Assembly: GCF_009866805.1 (NCBI RefSeq)
Contig: NZ_SIZW01000043.1
Location: 868,001 to 932,000, forward strand
Direction of reading: 5' to 3'
DNA from: Schauerella aestuarii
Lineage (GTDB): Bacteria > Pseudomonadota > Gammaproteobacteria > Burkholderiales > Burkholderiaceae_B
Length of the DNA stretch: 64,000 nt
Numbering within the stretch: position 1 is the first letter of the stretch; the number at the start of each line of letters is the position of its first letter. The position numbers were made by a program, and so were the translations under genes. The notes below the pieces were generated by a model, which did not search any database, was not told where the DNA came from, and saw only the letters and a program-made list of their open reading frames with translations. Shown here piece after piece: positions 41,459 through 49,776 of the stretch.

Positions 41459-42253
41459 ATGTTGAATGCACAGGATCTGCACATCACCTTCAACGCTGGC
41501 ACGCCCATCGAGAACCGGGCGCTGCAAGGCATGTCGCTCGCGATCGAAGAGGGGCAGTTCGTCACGGTAATCGGCTCCAACGGCGCGGGAAAATCGACGT
41601 TTCTCAATGCCGTTTCCGGCGATCTGCCGGTGGATACGGGACGTATCGATATCGACGGCGTGGATGTCACCAGGCAACCCGTCTGGACGCGCGCGCATCA
41701 GGTGGCGCGTGTGTTTCAGGATCCGATGGCGGGCACCTGCGAAGATCTCACCATCGAAGAGAACATGGCGCTGGCGCAGGCGCGTGGCACACGGCGTGGC
41801 CTTGGGCGAGCCGTGAAAGCCGCATCGCGCGAAGATTTTCGCGCACGCCTGGCCACGCTGGGGCTGGGCTTGGAAAATCGGCTTGGTGACCGTATCGGGT
41901 TGCTCTCCGGTGGTCAGCGCCAAGCGGTGAGCCTGTTGATGGCGGCGATTCAGCCATCGCGCATTTTGCTCTTGGACGAGCACACTGCGGCGCTCGATCC
42001 ACGCACCGCCGATTTCGTACTGAACCTCACGGCGCGCATCGTGGCCGAAAATCGTCTCACCACAATGATGGTCACGCACAGCATGCGGCAGGCGCTCGAT
42101 GTGGGTGAGCGCACGGTGATGTTGCACCAGGGCCGTGTGGTGCTCGATGTGAGCGGGCCCGAGCGCAGTGCAATGGACGTGCCGGATCTGCTGCAGATGT
42201 TCGAGCGGGTGCGCGGCGAAAAGCTGTCTGACGACGCGTTGCTGTTGGGATAA
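41459..42253 (+). CDS. ABC transporter ATP-binding protein (TrpZ-like)
   Basis: A 264-residue ATPase of the importer at 39577-42253. Walker A VIGSNGAGKSTFLNA, Q-loop FQDPMAG, signature LLSGGQRQAVSLLMA and Walker B ILLLDEHTAALDP with the switch His in VTHSMRQALD. The signature lacks the common second Gln-Arg but reads normally for this subfamily. It follows the permease stop by one base. The ModE-like gene starts 66 bases downstream, so transcript read-through into the molybdate locus is possible; no terminator is seen between them. Confidence 0.88.
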   Translation: MLNAQDLHITFNAGTPIENRALQGMSLAIEEGQFVTVIGSNGAGKSTFLNAVSGDLPVDTGRIDIDGVDVTRQPVWTRAHQVARVFQDPMAGTCEDLTIEENMALAQARGTRRGLGRAVKAASREDFRARLATLGLGLENRLGDRIGLLSGGQRQAVSLLMAAIQPSRILLLDEHTAALDPRTADFVLNLTARIVAENRLTTMMVTHSMRQALDVGERTVMLHQGRVVLDVSGPERSAMDVPDLLQMFERVRGEKLSDDALLLG

Positions 42254-42318
42254 CGATACCGGCAGGGGGCCATGCATTCGTGGCCAACTCTCGTCGATCT
42301 CGGGCTATAACCACCCCC

Positions 42319-42666
42319 ATGACCTCTCATACGCAGTTTCGTCTTCGCGTTTACCGTGACGCGGATATTGCCATCGGGCCCGGCAAGGTCGCGCTGCTTG
42401 AGGCAATCGTGCAGGAAAGGTCGATCACTGCCGCCGCCGCCAAGCTCGGCATGTCGTATCGACGTGCGTGGCTGTTGATCGACGAATTGAACCGATCGCT
42501 GAAGCATCCCGCCGTTGCAACGATGACGGGGGGCGCCAAAGGCGGAGGAACGACGGTTACCGATGCCGGGCATGAGTTGATCAAACGTTATCGTTCGATT
42601 GAAGAGACGGCGGCGGCGGCTGCGGCTAACGATATCGCCGTGCTCATGGCGATGCTCGCCAAGTAG
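42319..42666 (+). CDS. ModE-like winged-helix regulator without molybdate-binding domain
   Basis: A 115-residue protein matching the N-terminal DNA-binding half of ModE: DADIAIGPGKVALLEAIVQERSITAAAAKLGMSYRRAWLLIDELN, followed by the wing GGAKGGGTTVTDAGHELIKRY. The C-terminal molbindin domains of full ModE are absent, so it can bind DNA but should not sense molybdate by itself in the usual way. Such one-domain ModE proteins are common in this order. Start at ATG 42319 gives the conserved N-terminus; the open frame extends further upstream without similarity. It heads the modB-modA-modC locus. Confidence 0.85.
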   Translation: MTSHTQFRLRVYRDADIAIGPGKVALLEAIVQERSITAAAAKLGMSYRRAWLLIDELNRSLKHPAVATMTGGAKGGGTTVTDAGHELIKRYRSIEETAAAAAANDIAVLMAMLAK

Positions 42667-42718
42667 TCGATCTCAATGGTCACGCTGATCGTTCGAATTT
42701 CGTTGTATTCTCCCGGAT

Positions 42719-43396
42719 ATGACGAACGCTGCGTTTGATGCCTTCGATTGGTTTCCGCTTGTCCTCTCCCTGAAAGTCGCTGCTTTCGCCACCCTCCTGG
42801 CATTGATCGCGGGCGTCAGTCTTGGATGGGTGTTTGCGCGCAAACGTTTCTTTGGCAGCACGGTGCTCGAGGCTGTATTCATGCTGCCGCTGGTGTTGCC
42901 GCCTACCGTCATCGGCTACGCGATCCTCGTCGCTGCCGGGCGCCGCAGTCCTCTGGGCGCCTGGCTGCGCGAGCACCTGGATTACACGATCATTTTCAGC
43001 TGGCACGGTGCTGTTGTGGCGTCGGCCATTGTGGCGTTGCCTTTGGTCTTGAAATCGGCCAGTTCGGCGTTCGCAGGCGTCGACCGCTCGCTGGAGGCGG
43101 CAGCCAGTACCCTGCGCCAATCGCGGTGGTCGGTATTTTTGCGGGTGACGCTGCCGCTGGCATGGCCCGGCATTCTGGCCGGCACGCTGCTGGCGTTTGC
43201 CCGAGCGATGGGCGAGTTTGGCGCGTCCCTGATGGTGGCGGGCTCGATCCCCAATCAAACCCAGACATTATCCATGGCGATCTACGACGCGGTGCAGGCA
43301 GGTGAGGACGACCTTTCCCTGTTGCTCGTTCTCGTGACGTCAGTCATTTCCATTGCCATTCTGGTGATTTCCAACCGCTACCTTTCGCTTCGTTGA
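42719..43396 (+). CDS. modB: Molybdate ABC transporter permease
   Basis: A 225-residue inner-membrane permease with about five hydrophobic helices. Family marks: PLVLSLKVAAFATLLALIAGVSLGWVFARKRFFG, the VFMLPLVLPPTVIGYAILVAAGR segment, and the coupling loop LEAAASTLRQSRWSVFLRVTLPLAWPGILAG, then FARAMGEFGASLMVAGSIP. It starts 53 bases after the ModE-like gene and precedes modA, so the gene order here is E-B-A-C rather than the common A-B-C. Confidence 0.92.
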   Translation: MTNAAFDAFDWFPLVLSLKVAAFATLLALIAGVSLGWVFARKRFFGSTVLEAVFMLPLVLPPTVIGYAILVAAGRRSPLGAWLREHLDYTIIFSWHGAVVASAIVALPLVLKSASSAFAGVDRSLEAAASTLRQSRWSVFLRVTLPLAWPGILAGTLLAFARAMGEFGASLMVAGSIPNQTQTLSMAIYDAVQAGEDDLSLLLVLVTSVISIAILVISNRYLSLR

Positions 43397-43468
43397 GGGA
43401 GCGGTTCGTCGATCCCGATCACTGCGTCGTCGATTTCACTCATTGTTTTGCCCATCCAGAGGAATGCC

Positions 43469-44221
43469 ATGCGCCACCGCTCCCGTCTTGCTTGTCTCGT
43501 TCTCGCTTTGTCCGTTCCGTTTTCCGCGTTTGCCGATGAACTGACCGTTTCAGCTGCGGCCAGCCTGACAAACGCCTTCAAAGATTTGGCCAAGCAATTC
43601 GAAGCGCAGTCGCCGGGCAACACGGTGCGTCTGAACTTTGCCGCCTCCGGCACGCTTCTGCAGCAGATCAGCCAAGGCGCGCCTGTCGATGTATTCGCCA
43701 GCGCCGATCAGCCGACCATGGATAAGGGCGTGGAGCAAAAGCTGATCGACCCCGCGACACGCAAGGATTTCGTCACTAATGCGCTCGTGCTGATTACCCC
43801 GAAGCAGGGCAGCCCGGCCGTTAAAACGCTCCAGGATCTTGATCGCGCCGATATCAAACGCATCGCGGTGGGCAAGCTCGCCACGGTGCCGGTGGGGCGC
43901 TATACCAAGGAAGCGTTGGACAGCGCCAAGTTGTGGAGCAAGCTCGAGCCGAAGTTCGTGCAGGCCGATAGCGTGCGCCAGGTGCTCGACTACGTGAGCC
44001 GCGGTGAGGTCGAGGCAGGTTTCGTGTATCGCACCGACGCGGCCATCATGCCGGATACAGTGAACATCGCGTTGACCGTGGGTGGCCATTCCCCCGTTTC
44101 GTACCCGATCGCGTTGACCGCGGACACCAAGCACAAGGCGCTCGCGCAGCAGTTCGTGGACTTCCTCGCCTCGGCACCGGCCCAGGAAGTGTTGGCACGT
44201 TACGGTTTCGGCAAGCCTTGA
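43469..44221 (+). CDS. modA: Molybdate-binding periplasmic protein
   Basis: A 250-residue binding protein for molybdate or tungstate. Signal peptide MRHRSRLACLVLALSVPFSAFA, mature start DELTVSAAASLTNAF, the ModA signature. Ligand-site segments include LNFAASGTLLQQISQGAPVDVFASAD and GEVEAGFVYRTDA. Start chosen at the ATG with GAGGAA a few bases upstream; a TTG seven codons earlier is open but less likely. modC does not follow directly: a 148-base stretch with a tandem repeat lies between. Confidence 0.92.
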   Translation: MRHRSRLACLVLALSVPFSAFADELTVSAAASLTNAFKDLAKQFEAQSPGNTVRLNFAASGTLLQQISQGAPVDVFASADQPTMDKGVEQKLIDPATRKDFVTNALVLITPKQGSPAVKTLQDLDRADIKRIAVGKLATVPVGRYTKEALDSAKLWSKLEPKFVQADSVRQVLDYVSRGEVEAGFVYRTDAAIMPDTVNIALTVGGHSPVSYPIALTADTKHKALAQQFVDFLASAPAQEVLARYGFGKP

Positions 44222-44281
44222 TGGGCCCCCTGAACATGCACCGCGCCCGCAGGTCCAGCTGTTTTATATGATTCGATCTGA

Positions 44282-44353
44282 GTCGCGCATGGCGTGCACG
44301 ATTCAGATCCTTTCTTGATCGCGCGAGGCGCACACGATTCACATCGTTTCTTA
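44282..44353. repeat. 36-bp imperfect tandem repeat between modA and modC
   Basis: Two adjacent copies of a 36-base unit (44282-44317 and 44318-44353). They share the blocks TCGCGC, GGCG, CACGATTCA, ATC and TTTCTT, with scattered differences. The second copy ends 16 bases before the modC start codon, so its T-rich end lies where the ribosome site should be. A weaker partial copy may precede the first. Confidence 0.7.
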
Positions 44354-44369
44354 ATCAATCTGGGCATTT

Positions 44370-45155
44370 ATGATCGACGTCGATGTGGCATTACGGATGC
44401 AGGATGGCAAGCGGCACTTCGAGCTTGCGGTCCGCTTTGCCACGGACGCGCCCTTTGCGGCGTTGTACGGTCCCTCCGGCGCAGGCAAGTCATTGACGCT
44501 GCAAGCGATCGCGGGGTTATTGAAACCCACCGCCGGACGAATTCTGCTCGATGGCCGCACCTTGTTCGATGCCGAACGAGGGATCGATCTGAGCCCGCCC
44601 GAGCGCCGCATCGGGTATCTGTTTCAGGACTACGCGTTGTTTCCGCACTTGTCGGTGCGGGAAAACATCAGCTTTGGCCTGACGTCGTGGCGCCGTCGGT
44701 GGCCCGCGCCGGCCGATCGCGAGCGGGTGGAGATGCTGTTGGCGCGTTTTGGGTTGGCCGACATGGCCGACAGTCGCCCGGACACGTTATCGGGCGGCCA
44801 GCAGCAACGGGTGGCGCTGGCGCGGGCGTTGGCCTGCGAGCCTAAGGTGCTGCTGCTCGACGAGCCCTTTGCGGCGCTCAACCCGATGCTGCGCGGGGCG
44901 TTGCGGCAGGAACTCGCGCAGGTGCGTGAGCAATGGAATATCCCCGTACTGATGATCACTCACGACGTGGATGACGTGCTCGCGTTGGCGGACGTGGCCT
45001 TCGTCTATGAGCAGGGTCGGATCGTGCAGGAGCTCGACCTTCGCACCGGCGAGCGCTTCGCCGGTGCGCGGCAGACACTGGTGGGCGACATTCCGGACGA
45101 CACGCCGTTGCGCCGCCAGATGCGCGATGCGCTGAGCGGGTATCCATCCAGGTAA
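44370..45155 (+). CDS. modC: Molybdate ABC transporter ATP-binding protein, short form
   Basis: A 261-residue ATPase: Walker A YGPSGAGKSLTLQA (34-41), Q-loop LFQDYALFPHLSV, signature LSGGQQQRVALARAL, Walker B VLLLDEPFAALNP and switch His in MITHDVDDV. Full-length ModC is about 350 residues with a C-terminal TOBE/molbindin domain; here it stops after the ATPase and a short tail, so there is no regulatory molybdate site. The D-loop has Asn (AALN) where Asp (ALD) is usual. No clear ribosome site precedes it; the tandem repeat lies there instead. Confidence 0.85.
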   Translation: MIDVDVALRMQDGKRHFELAVRFATDAPFAALYGPSGAGKSLTLQAIAGLLKPTAGRILLDGRTLFDAERGIDLSPPERRIGYLFQDYALFPHLSVRENISFGLTSWRRRWPAPADRERVEMLLARFGLADMADSRPDTLSGGQQQRVALARALACEPKVLLLDEPFAALNPMLRGALRQELAQVREQWNIPVLMITHDVDDVLALADVAFVYEQGRIVQELDLRTGERFAGARQTLVGDIPDDTPLRRQMRDALSGYPSR

Positions 45156-45222
45156 GCGGCCGTCGTTGCCTCAAGCGTCTGTTGACGGCATCATGATGAT
45201 TACCAAACGGGGGTAACTCATC

Positions 45223-45810
45223 ATGAATGTGACGAAAGGGCTGGGACTGATCGCTGCTGCCGCGCTGTTGGCGGGGTGCGCCACAGGGCCGCAGGTGCGA
45301 TCCGATTACGATACCAGCGCCGATTTTTCGCGCTACCGCACGTTCGGCTTCGTGTCGCCGGCCGGTACGGATAAGAACGGCTACAGCACGCTCGTTACCG
45401 AGCGGTTGAAGCGCGCCGCACAGGGGCAGATGGAGATGCGGGGATATACCTATTCGGCATCCAATCCCGACCTGCTCGTGAATTTCAACACCCGGATCGA
45501 AGAAAAAACCCGTGTGTCGCCTTCGCCATTTCCGGCGTACTACGGCTATCGCGGCGGCTTCTATGGCGGCTGGCCTGGTTACGCGTGGGGCGACGAGGTC
45601 TATCGCTATAACGAGGGCACGGTCAATGTGGATTTGGTCGATGCTCGCAAGAAACAGTTGGTGTGGGAAGGCGTGACGTCGGGCCAGGTCGACGACGCCT
45701 CCCAGGCGATGACGGCGAAAAGCCTCGAGCAATCGGTTGCGAATATCTTCACCCGTTATCCGTTTCGTGCAGGTTATGGCCAGTCGCAGTTGCCCGACGG
45801 CAAACGCTGA
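45223..45810 (+). CDS. DUF4136 lipoprotein
   Basis: A 195-residue exported lipoprotein: short basic start, hydrophobic core and lipobox LLAGC with mature Cys near residue 19. The DUF4136 pattern follows: VRSDYDTSADFSRYRTFGFVSP, LKRAAQGQMEMRGYTYSASNPDLLVNFNTRI, a Tyr/Gly-rich segment (YYGYRGGFYGGWPGYAWG), and VDLVDARKKQLVWEGVTSGQV. Function of the family is unknown; such proteins sit in the outer membrane or periplasm. It stands alone, 67 bases after modC, and ends in a clear terminator. Confidence 0.88.
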   Translation: MNVTKGLGLIAAAALLAGCATGPQVRSDYDTSADFSRYRTFGFVSPAGTDKNGYSTLVTERLKRAAQGQMEMRGYTYSASNPDLLVNFNTRIEEKTRVSPSPFPAYYGYRGGFYGGWPGYAWGDEVYRYNEGTVNVDLVDARKKQLVWEGVTSGQVDDASQAMTAKSLEQSVANIFTRYPFRAGYGQSQLPDGKR

Positions 45811-45822
45811 GCGGGTGCGCTG

Positions 45823-45860
45823 TCCGACGTGATGCAACACGTCGGATTCGTCTGTTTTTT
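45823..45860 (+). terminator. Rho-independent terminator of the DUF4136 gene
   Basis: TCCGACGTG and CACGTCGGA form a perfect 9-bp stem with a 6-base loop (45823-45846), followed by TTCGTCTG and six T (45855-45860). It starts 13 bases past the stop codon. Confidence 0.8.
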
Positions 45861-45941
45861 GGAGGAAATGGTCGTTGCAACGGCGGTAGATCGTAATCTT
45901 TGGCGCTATTGAGATGTACGTTGTTTTCTCAAGGAGTGCCG

Positions 45942-46904
45942 ATGGATACCCCCTGCGTTGCCCTGCTCGATACCGACGAAACCTTGCGCATCAACACCGC
46001 CCATGGGTTGTCTGCGCAAGGTTTGCACGTTTATGGTTGCCGCGATCTTGCGGCGCTCTATAACGTCATCAACCAGCGTCCAACCCATGCCGTGCTGTTG
46101 CGCCGCGCACCGGAAACGGCTGCGTTGATCGACGTGCTGTTGCCGCAATTGCGCGCCAACTATTCGATGAGCATTGTGGTCGACTCCATCGATTGTTCGG
46201 CCGATGAGCGCCTGCATGCGCTGCAGGCCGGGGCAGACCTGTGTCTGGATCACGCATACGACATGCGCGAGCTTGCTGCGCTGCTGCGGGCGCAAACGCG
46301 TGGCCGTGCCTGGCCTCGTCCTGTGGGGTCGCACGATCCGAACGTGGAGCACGACGCCGGGCGTCACGAGGCCGGCCGATTTTTCGAGGGTCTGCCACGG
46401 CTGGCGCAGGAGATCTACCGGGGCGGCGAGCTGGCCGAACGGGCCTTCGATATGGACGGGCGCGGCAGCGATCGCGATGCGCGCACCCATGACGACGGTG
46501 CTCGCCGTTTCGACCACGATCTGCGAGCGCGCAACGGTGCCACGATCGGATCGGCGCTCGGTTCGGGAGGGGGGCGCAAGGTGACCGCCGACGACAATCG
46601 CGGGCAGTGGTGGGTGCGTTTTCAGGGCTGGGTGCTCGTGCCGCCCCAGGGCGCGCCGATCAATCTCACGGGCGTGGAGCGGGCATTCTTCCAGGCGCTG
46701 TTGAGCGATCCGGGGCGCGAACTTTCGCGCGAAGCGCTGGTGCGCAGTGCAGCCGGTTGCCAGGTCAAGTCGATCAGCGTGGCAATCAGCCGGCTGCGCA
46801 AGAAGGTACGCGCGAGCGGGCTGCGGTTACCGTTGCACACGGTGCATGGGATGGGCTACGTGTTCATCGGCCGGCTCGTGCAGGACGATACTGGCGGCGG
46901 GTGA
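45942..46904 (+). CDS. OmpR-type winged-helix regulator with degenerate receiver domain
   Basis: A 320-residue DNA-binding protein. The C-terminus (about 222-315) is an OmpR/PhoB winged helix: INLTGVERAFFQALLSDPGRELSREALVR, the recognition helix VKSISVAISRLRKKVRA and the wing HTVHGMGYVFIG. The N-terminus looks like a receiver fold, with acidic residues in LLDTDET (10-12), but the phosphoacceptor Asp position reads Arg (VLLRRAP, 54) and the conserved Lys position reads His (LDHAYD, 104), so classical phosphorylation is not expected. A 90-residue linker rich in His, Asp and Arg joins the two. Start after AAGGAGTG. No kinase gene is adjacent; targets unknown. Confidence 0.82.
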   Translation: MDTPCVALLDTDETLRINTAHGLSAQGLHVYGCRDLAALYNVINQRPTHAVLLRRAPETAALIDVLLPQLRANYSMSIVVDSIDCSADERLHALQAGADLCLDHAYDMRELAALLRAQTRGRAWPRPVGSHDPNVEHDAGRHEAGRFFEGLPRLAQEIYRGGELAERAFDMDGRGSDRDARTHDDGARRFDHDLRARNGATIGSALGSGGGRKVTADDNRGQWWVRFQGWVLVPPQGAPINLTGVERAFFQALLSDPGRELSREALVRSAAGCQVKSISVAISRLRKKVRASGLRLPLHTVHGMGYVFIGRLVQDDTGGG

Positions 46905-46996
46905 CCCGAGGGGTATCGGCAGCACGTGACCAAAAGCTTATGGAAGCCGTGCCGATGCGCTAAAGTACTCGCTTTTGAGCGGGCGGCTTGGCCAAC

Positions 46997-47764
46997 ATGA
47001 TAGAACTCGGCGTCAACATCGATCACGTCGCAACCTTGCGTCAGCAGCGCAAGACGATTTACCCCGACCCTGTCGCTGCGGCGTTGCGTGCGGAAGAGGC
47101 GGGTGCCGATCTGATCACGCTGCATCTGCGTGAAGATCGTCGCCATATTCAGGATGCCGACGTACGCGCCCTGCGTCCGCTGTTGCTCACCCGCATGAAT
47201 CTCGAGTGCGCCGTCACCGAGGAAATGCTGGCGATCGCGTGCGAGGTTCGCCCGAGCGATGTGTGCCTGGTGCCCGAGAAACGTCACGAGCTCACGACCG
47301 AGGGCGGGTTGGACGTGCTGGGCGGTCGCGCCGCCATTACTGCGGCCGTCGCGCGCCTGCACGATGTAGGCACGCGCGTGTCGTTGTTCATCGATCCCGA
47401 AGCCGACCAGATCCAGGCCGCCGCCGAGTGCGGTGCCACCGTGATCGAGTTGCACACGGGCGCGTTTGCGCATGTGTCGGACGATCCCGCCCAGGCTGCC
47501 GTGTGCCAGCACGAAGTGCAGCGGATTGCACGCGCAATCGCGTTCGGCATCAAGTTGGGACTCCGCGTGAATGCCGGCCACGGCTTGCATTACGGCAACG
47601 TGCACGCGATCGCGGCGTTGCCGGGGCTGGCTGAATTGAACATCGGTCATGCCATCGTGGCGCAAGCGGTCTTTGATGGTTGGGAAAAAGCCATCCGTGA
47701 TATGAAAGCATTGATGATTGCCGCGCACGTGGCGCAAGGCAATATGCCGCCGCCGGCCGTCTGA
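46997..47764 (+). CDS. pdxJ: Pyridoxine 5'-phosphate synthase
   Basis: A 255-residue TIM-barrel enzyme that condenses 3-amino-1-hydroxyacetone phosphate and deoxyxylulose phosphate in vitamin B6 synthesis. Signatures: [56 protein letters not shown], and the C-terminal [13 protein letters not shown] and [14 protein letters not shown]. Start at ATG 46997 gives the conserved N-terminus; a TTG three codons upstream is less likely. In E. coli and relatives acpS follows directly; here acpS lies about 9.6 kb further on, beyond an accessory block. Confidence 0.96.
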   Translation: MIELGVNIDHVATLRQQRKTIYPDPVAAALRAEEAGADLITLHLREDRRHIQDADVRALRPLLLTRMNLECAVTEEMLAIACEVRPSDVCLVPEKRHELTTEGGLDVLGGRAAITAAVARLHDVGTRVSLFIDPEADQIQAAAECGATVIELHTGAFAHVSDDPAQAAVCQHEVQRIARAIAFGIKLGLRVNAGHGLHYGNVHAIAALPGLAELNIGHAIVAQAVFDGWEKAIRDMKALMIAAHVAQGNMPPPAV

Positions 47765-47851
47765 TTCCGAGGATGGGCGCGCCCTTAAATGGGGCGCCTG
47801 TCAAACACGAAACGCAGTACGCCGTACGCCTGGCTTAACCGGAAGCGCACG

Positions 47852-48229
47852 CTACGCGTCGGGCGCGTCGTTGCCCTCGTCCGGCGTCTCGTCTTCGTTG
47901 CCAGGTGGGCCGCCCGTATCGTCAGACGGGTCGTTCTCGTGGGCGCCACTGCGCCAGATCACCGATTCCATTTGCATGAGGGTGTACGCCGGGGTGGCGG
48001 GCACCCCGCCGTCGCGTGCGCGGGCCATGAACTGTGCGGCCGAAAATGGGGCAGTGGTCTGGTGCGATAACGCGGCCAACGCTTGCGCCGCAAGGCGCTC
48101 GCACGTCGACAGCGCGAGCTGCAACGTGTCGTCGCGCCGCGCCTCTCGATACCGGCGTTCCAAGTCTCCTCCGCTCACCAGGCTGTCCTTTGAGGGCTGA
48201 CGGGTACGCACGGGTGCGCGCGTCCTCAT
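47852..48229 (-). CDS. Hypothetical protein, small and acidic at the C-terminus
   Basis: A possible 125-residue cytoplasmic protein that I do not recognise. The N-terminus is basic (MRTRAPVRTRQPSK), the middle is a probable amphipathic helix (LERRYREARRDDTLQLALSTCERLAAQALAAL), and the tail is acidic with Asp, Glu, Gly and Pro. It has no signal peptide or membrane segment. It lies on the minus strand, convergent with pdxJ and divergent from the AraC gene. The Ala-rich helix and acidic tail look protein-like, but the overlapping frames are also open, so it may not be real. Confidence 0.45.
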   Translation of the reverse strand: MRTRAPVRTRQPSKDSLVSGGDLERRYREARRDDTLQLALSTCERLAAQALAALSHQTTAPFSAAQFMARARDGGVPATPAYTLMQMESVIWRSGAHENDPSDDTGGPPGNEDETPDEGNDAPDA

Positions 48230-48392
48230 CGTTCAAACGAGGTTGAAGTATGTGAGCGCAACTGCGCGGAAATTGTGCCCGTTGTGCCGCAAAGTGTGCG
48301 CGCTGTGCCGGATACAAGCCGTTATGTTGTATGTGACACACCCTGCGCGTATTGCCATCGACAGCCAGGACGAGCTGTAGTATCTTGAAATA

Positions 48393-48398
48393 TATAAT
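48393..48398 (+). promoter_or_regulatory. Consensus -10 element ahead of the AraC gene
   Basis: A perfect TATAAT in an AT-rich island, 38 bases before the AraC ATG at 48437. I see no good -35 hexamer at the right distance (around 48370), so an activator may be needed, which would fit an AraC-type gene. Confidence 0.35.
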
Positions 48399-48436
48399 CG
48401 TAATTAGACTCGTTTGTTCGAGTGCAGAGACTACAG

Positions 48437-49624
48437 ATGGCCAGCAATGCAGCATCATGCGAGGCCTTGGCGTTCGACAGCAGCCGCTACCCCTCAGGAT
48501 CCGAGGCGCGTGCTGCGTGGCAGCACTTTATCGAAGCCTACTTCGACGTCCTCTCGTTCGGCCGCGATGACGACGGTGCGATCCGCGATGACGACGGCGC
48601 GATCCACGCTGACGACAGCGCGATCGCTACACGGGCCAACAGCGATGTTCAAACCCCTCCGGTCATGGCGGCCGATCGCGACTTTTACGCGCACGTGCGG
48701 CTCTGGCATCCCGGTCCGGTCATCGTCTCGGATACGCGCCTCTCCACCCAGCATTGGATTCGGGATCACGATGCGCGCGCCCGTGCGCAGGTCGATCACC
48801 TCATGCTTTATACCCACATCGAGGGCGTCTCCCACATTCGCAACGAGCGCGGGACGTTCGAAGTCGCGCCCGGCGATATCGTGCTGCTCGATCTGGCTGC
48901 GCGCCAGGAGGTGCGGATGGGCGAGGCGCACTGCGTCTTTCTCACGATCCCTCGATTGACGCTCAAGCCGCTGGAAGATGTGCACGGCGTGCCGTACTTC
49001 GCGCATGTGTCGGCCGATAGTGCGGTTGGACGCTTGCTCCACGAACACGTGATGTCGCTGGTGCGCCATCTGCCGCAGTTGTCGCCCGACGCGCTATCGT
49101 GGCTGATCCCCGGGTCGATCGCGCTGATTTCGGCGAGTGTGAACGCCGCCAGCGCAGCGGCCGATGCCGCCGAGCCGGCTGCGGTGTCGCCCATCGCGCG
49201 CCGGATTCAGCGTTACGTCGAAGCGAATCTCGCGGCGGGCAGCCTGACGCCGGTCGTGGTGGGCGAGCGTTTCGGCGTCTCGCGGTCGCGGTTGCACCGG
49301 CTTTTCGAATCGAGCGGCGGGTTTACGCGCTACGTGCAGTCGCGACGATTGACGCGATGCCTCGAGTCGATGGCGTCGGATCCGCAGCGCAACATTGCCG
49401 ATATCGCCTATGAGTGGGGCTTCGGCAACCAGAGCGCGTTTTCGCGCGCGTTCAAGCGGCAATTCGGCATGTCGCCGCGTGAAATCAAGCGCGGCACGTC
49501 GGGACGCAGGCGTACCGATGCGACGATGGCGGGTACGGTCGACATGGCGCCGCGCAGTGTGCTCACCGAATGGTTGCTCACGCTCAACGCCGACGCGATG
49601 GCATTGCGGCGCAGCGGCAAATAA
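48437..49624 (+). CDS. AraC family transcriptional regulator
   Basis: A 395-residue regulator. The N-terminal AraC-binding-like sensor domain (about 85-225) includes RLSTQHWIRDHDARARAQVDHLMLYTHIEG and RGTFEVAPGDIVLLDLA. The C-terminal double helix-turn-helix runs from RIQRYVEANLAAGSLTPVVVGERFGVSRSRLHRLFES to IADIAYEWGFGNQSAFSRAFKRQFGMSPREIKRG. Near residues 44-65 an in-frame 21-bp tandem repeat adds Asp-Asp-x-Ala-Ile units. Start at the ATG 48437; a GTG five codons upstream is possible. Target genes are not evident; the nearest are the ABC/two-component genes read towards it, and that convergent layout does not support direct pairing. Confidence 0.88.
   Translation: MASNAASCEALAFDSSRYPSGSEARAAWQHFIEAYFDVLSFGRDDDGAIRDDDGAIHADDSAIATRANSDVQTPPVMAADRDFYAHVRLWHPGPVIVSDTRLSTQHWIRDHDARARAQVDHLMLYTHIEGVSHIRNERGTFEVAPGDIVLLDLAARQEVRMGEAHCVFLTIPRLTLKPLEDVHGVPYFAHVSADSAVGRLLHEHVMSLVRHLPQLSPDALSWLIPGSIALISASVNAASAAADAAEPAAVSPIARRIQRYVEANLAAGSLTPVVVGERFGVSRSRLHRLFESSGGFTRYVQSRRLTRCLESMASDPQRNIADIAYEWGFGNQSAFSRAFKRQFGMSPREIKRGTSGRRRTDATMAGTVDMAPRSVLTEWLLTLNADAMALRRSGK
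48566..48628 (+). repeat. In-frame 21-bp tandem repeat, three copies, in the AraC gene
   Basis: Units 48566-48586, 48587-48607 and 48608-48628 begin GATGACGACGG or near variants; copies 1 and 2 differ at two bases, copy 3 is more diverged. Each adds seven residues (DDDGAIR, DDDGAIH, ADDSAIA), so copy-number change would keep the reading frame. Confidence 0.85.
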
Positions 49625-49643
49625 ACAGTGCCGCAATGCATGA

Positions 49644-49662
49644 CGGCGGCCATCGGCCGCCG
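49644..49662. terminator. Stem-loop between convergent AraC and ABC ATPase genes
   Basis: CGGCGGCC and GGCCGCCG form a perfect 8-bp stem with a 3-base loop, 20 bases after the AraC stop. There is no T-run on either side, so it is only a candidate terminator. Confidence 0.4.
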
Positions 49663-49776
49663 CTACAAGGGATATTCCCCGCCAGACGTCGCGGTGAGAT
49701 AGGCCGTCAACGTGTCGGGCGCGGTATGGCCGCCCGACGGCGTGGCACGATGTGCCTAGCGTGTTTGCGCTGACGG

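Noticed and set aside
44294-44845. A 183-codon frame across the tandem repeat and the front of modC
   Set aside because: It is out of frame with modC, whose Walker A and signature motifs are clear; the opening part only translates the repeat.
47764-47815. GC-rich imperfect inverted repeat after pdxJ (GGCGCGCCC and GGGGCGCC)
   Set aside because: The stem needs a bulge and no T-run follows, so it is too weak to call a terminator.
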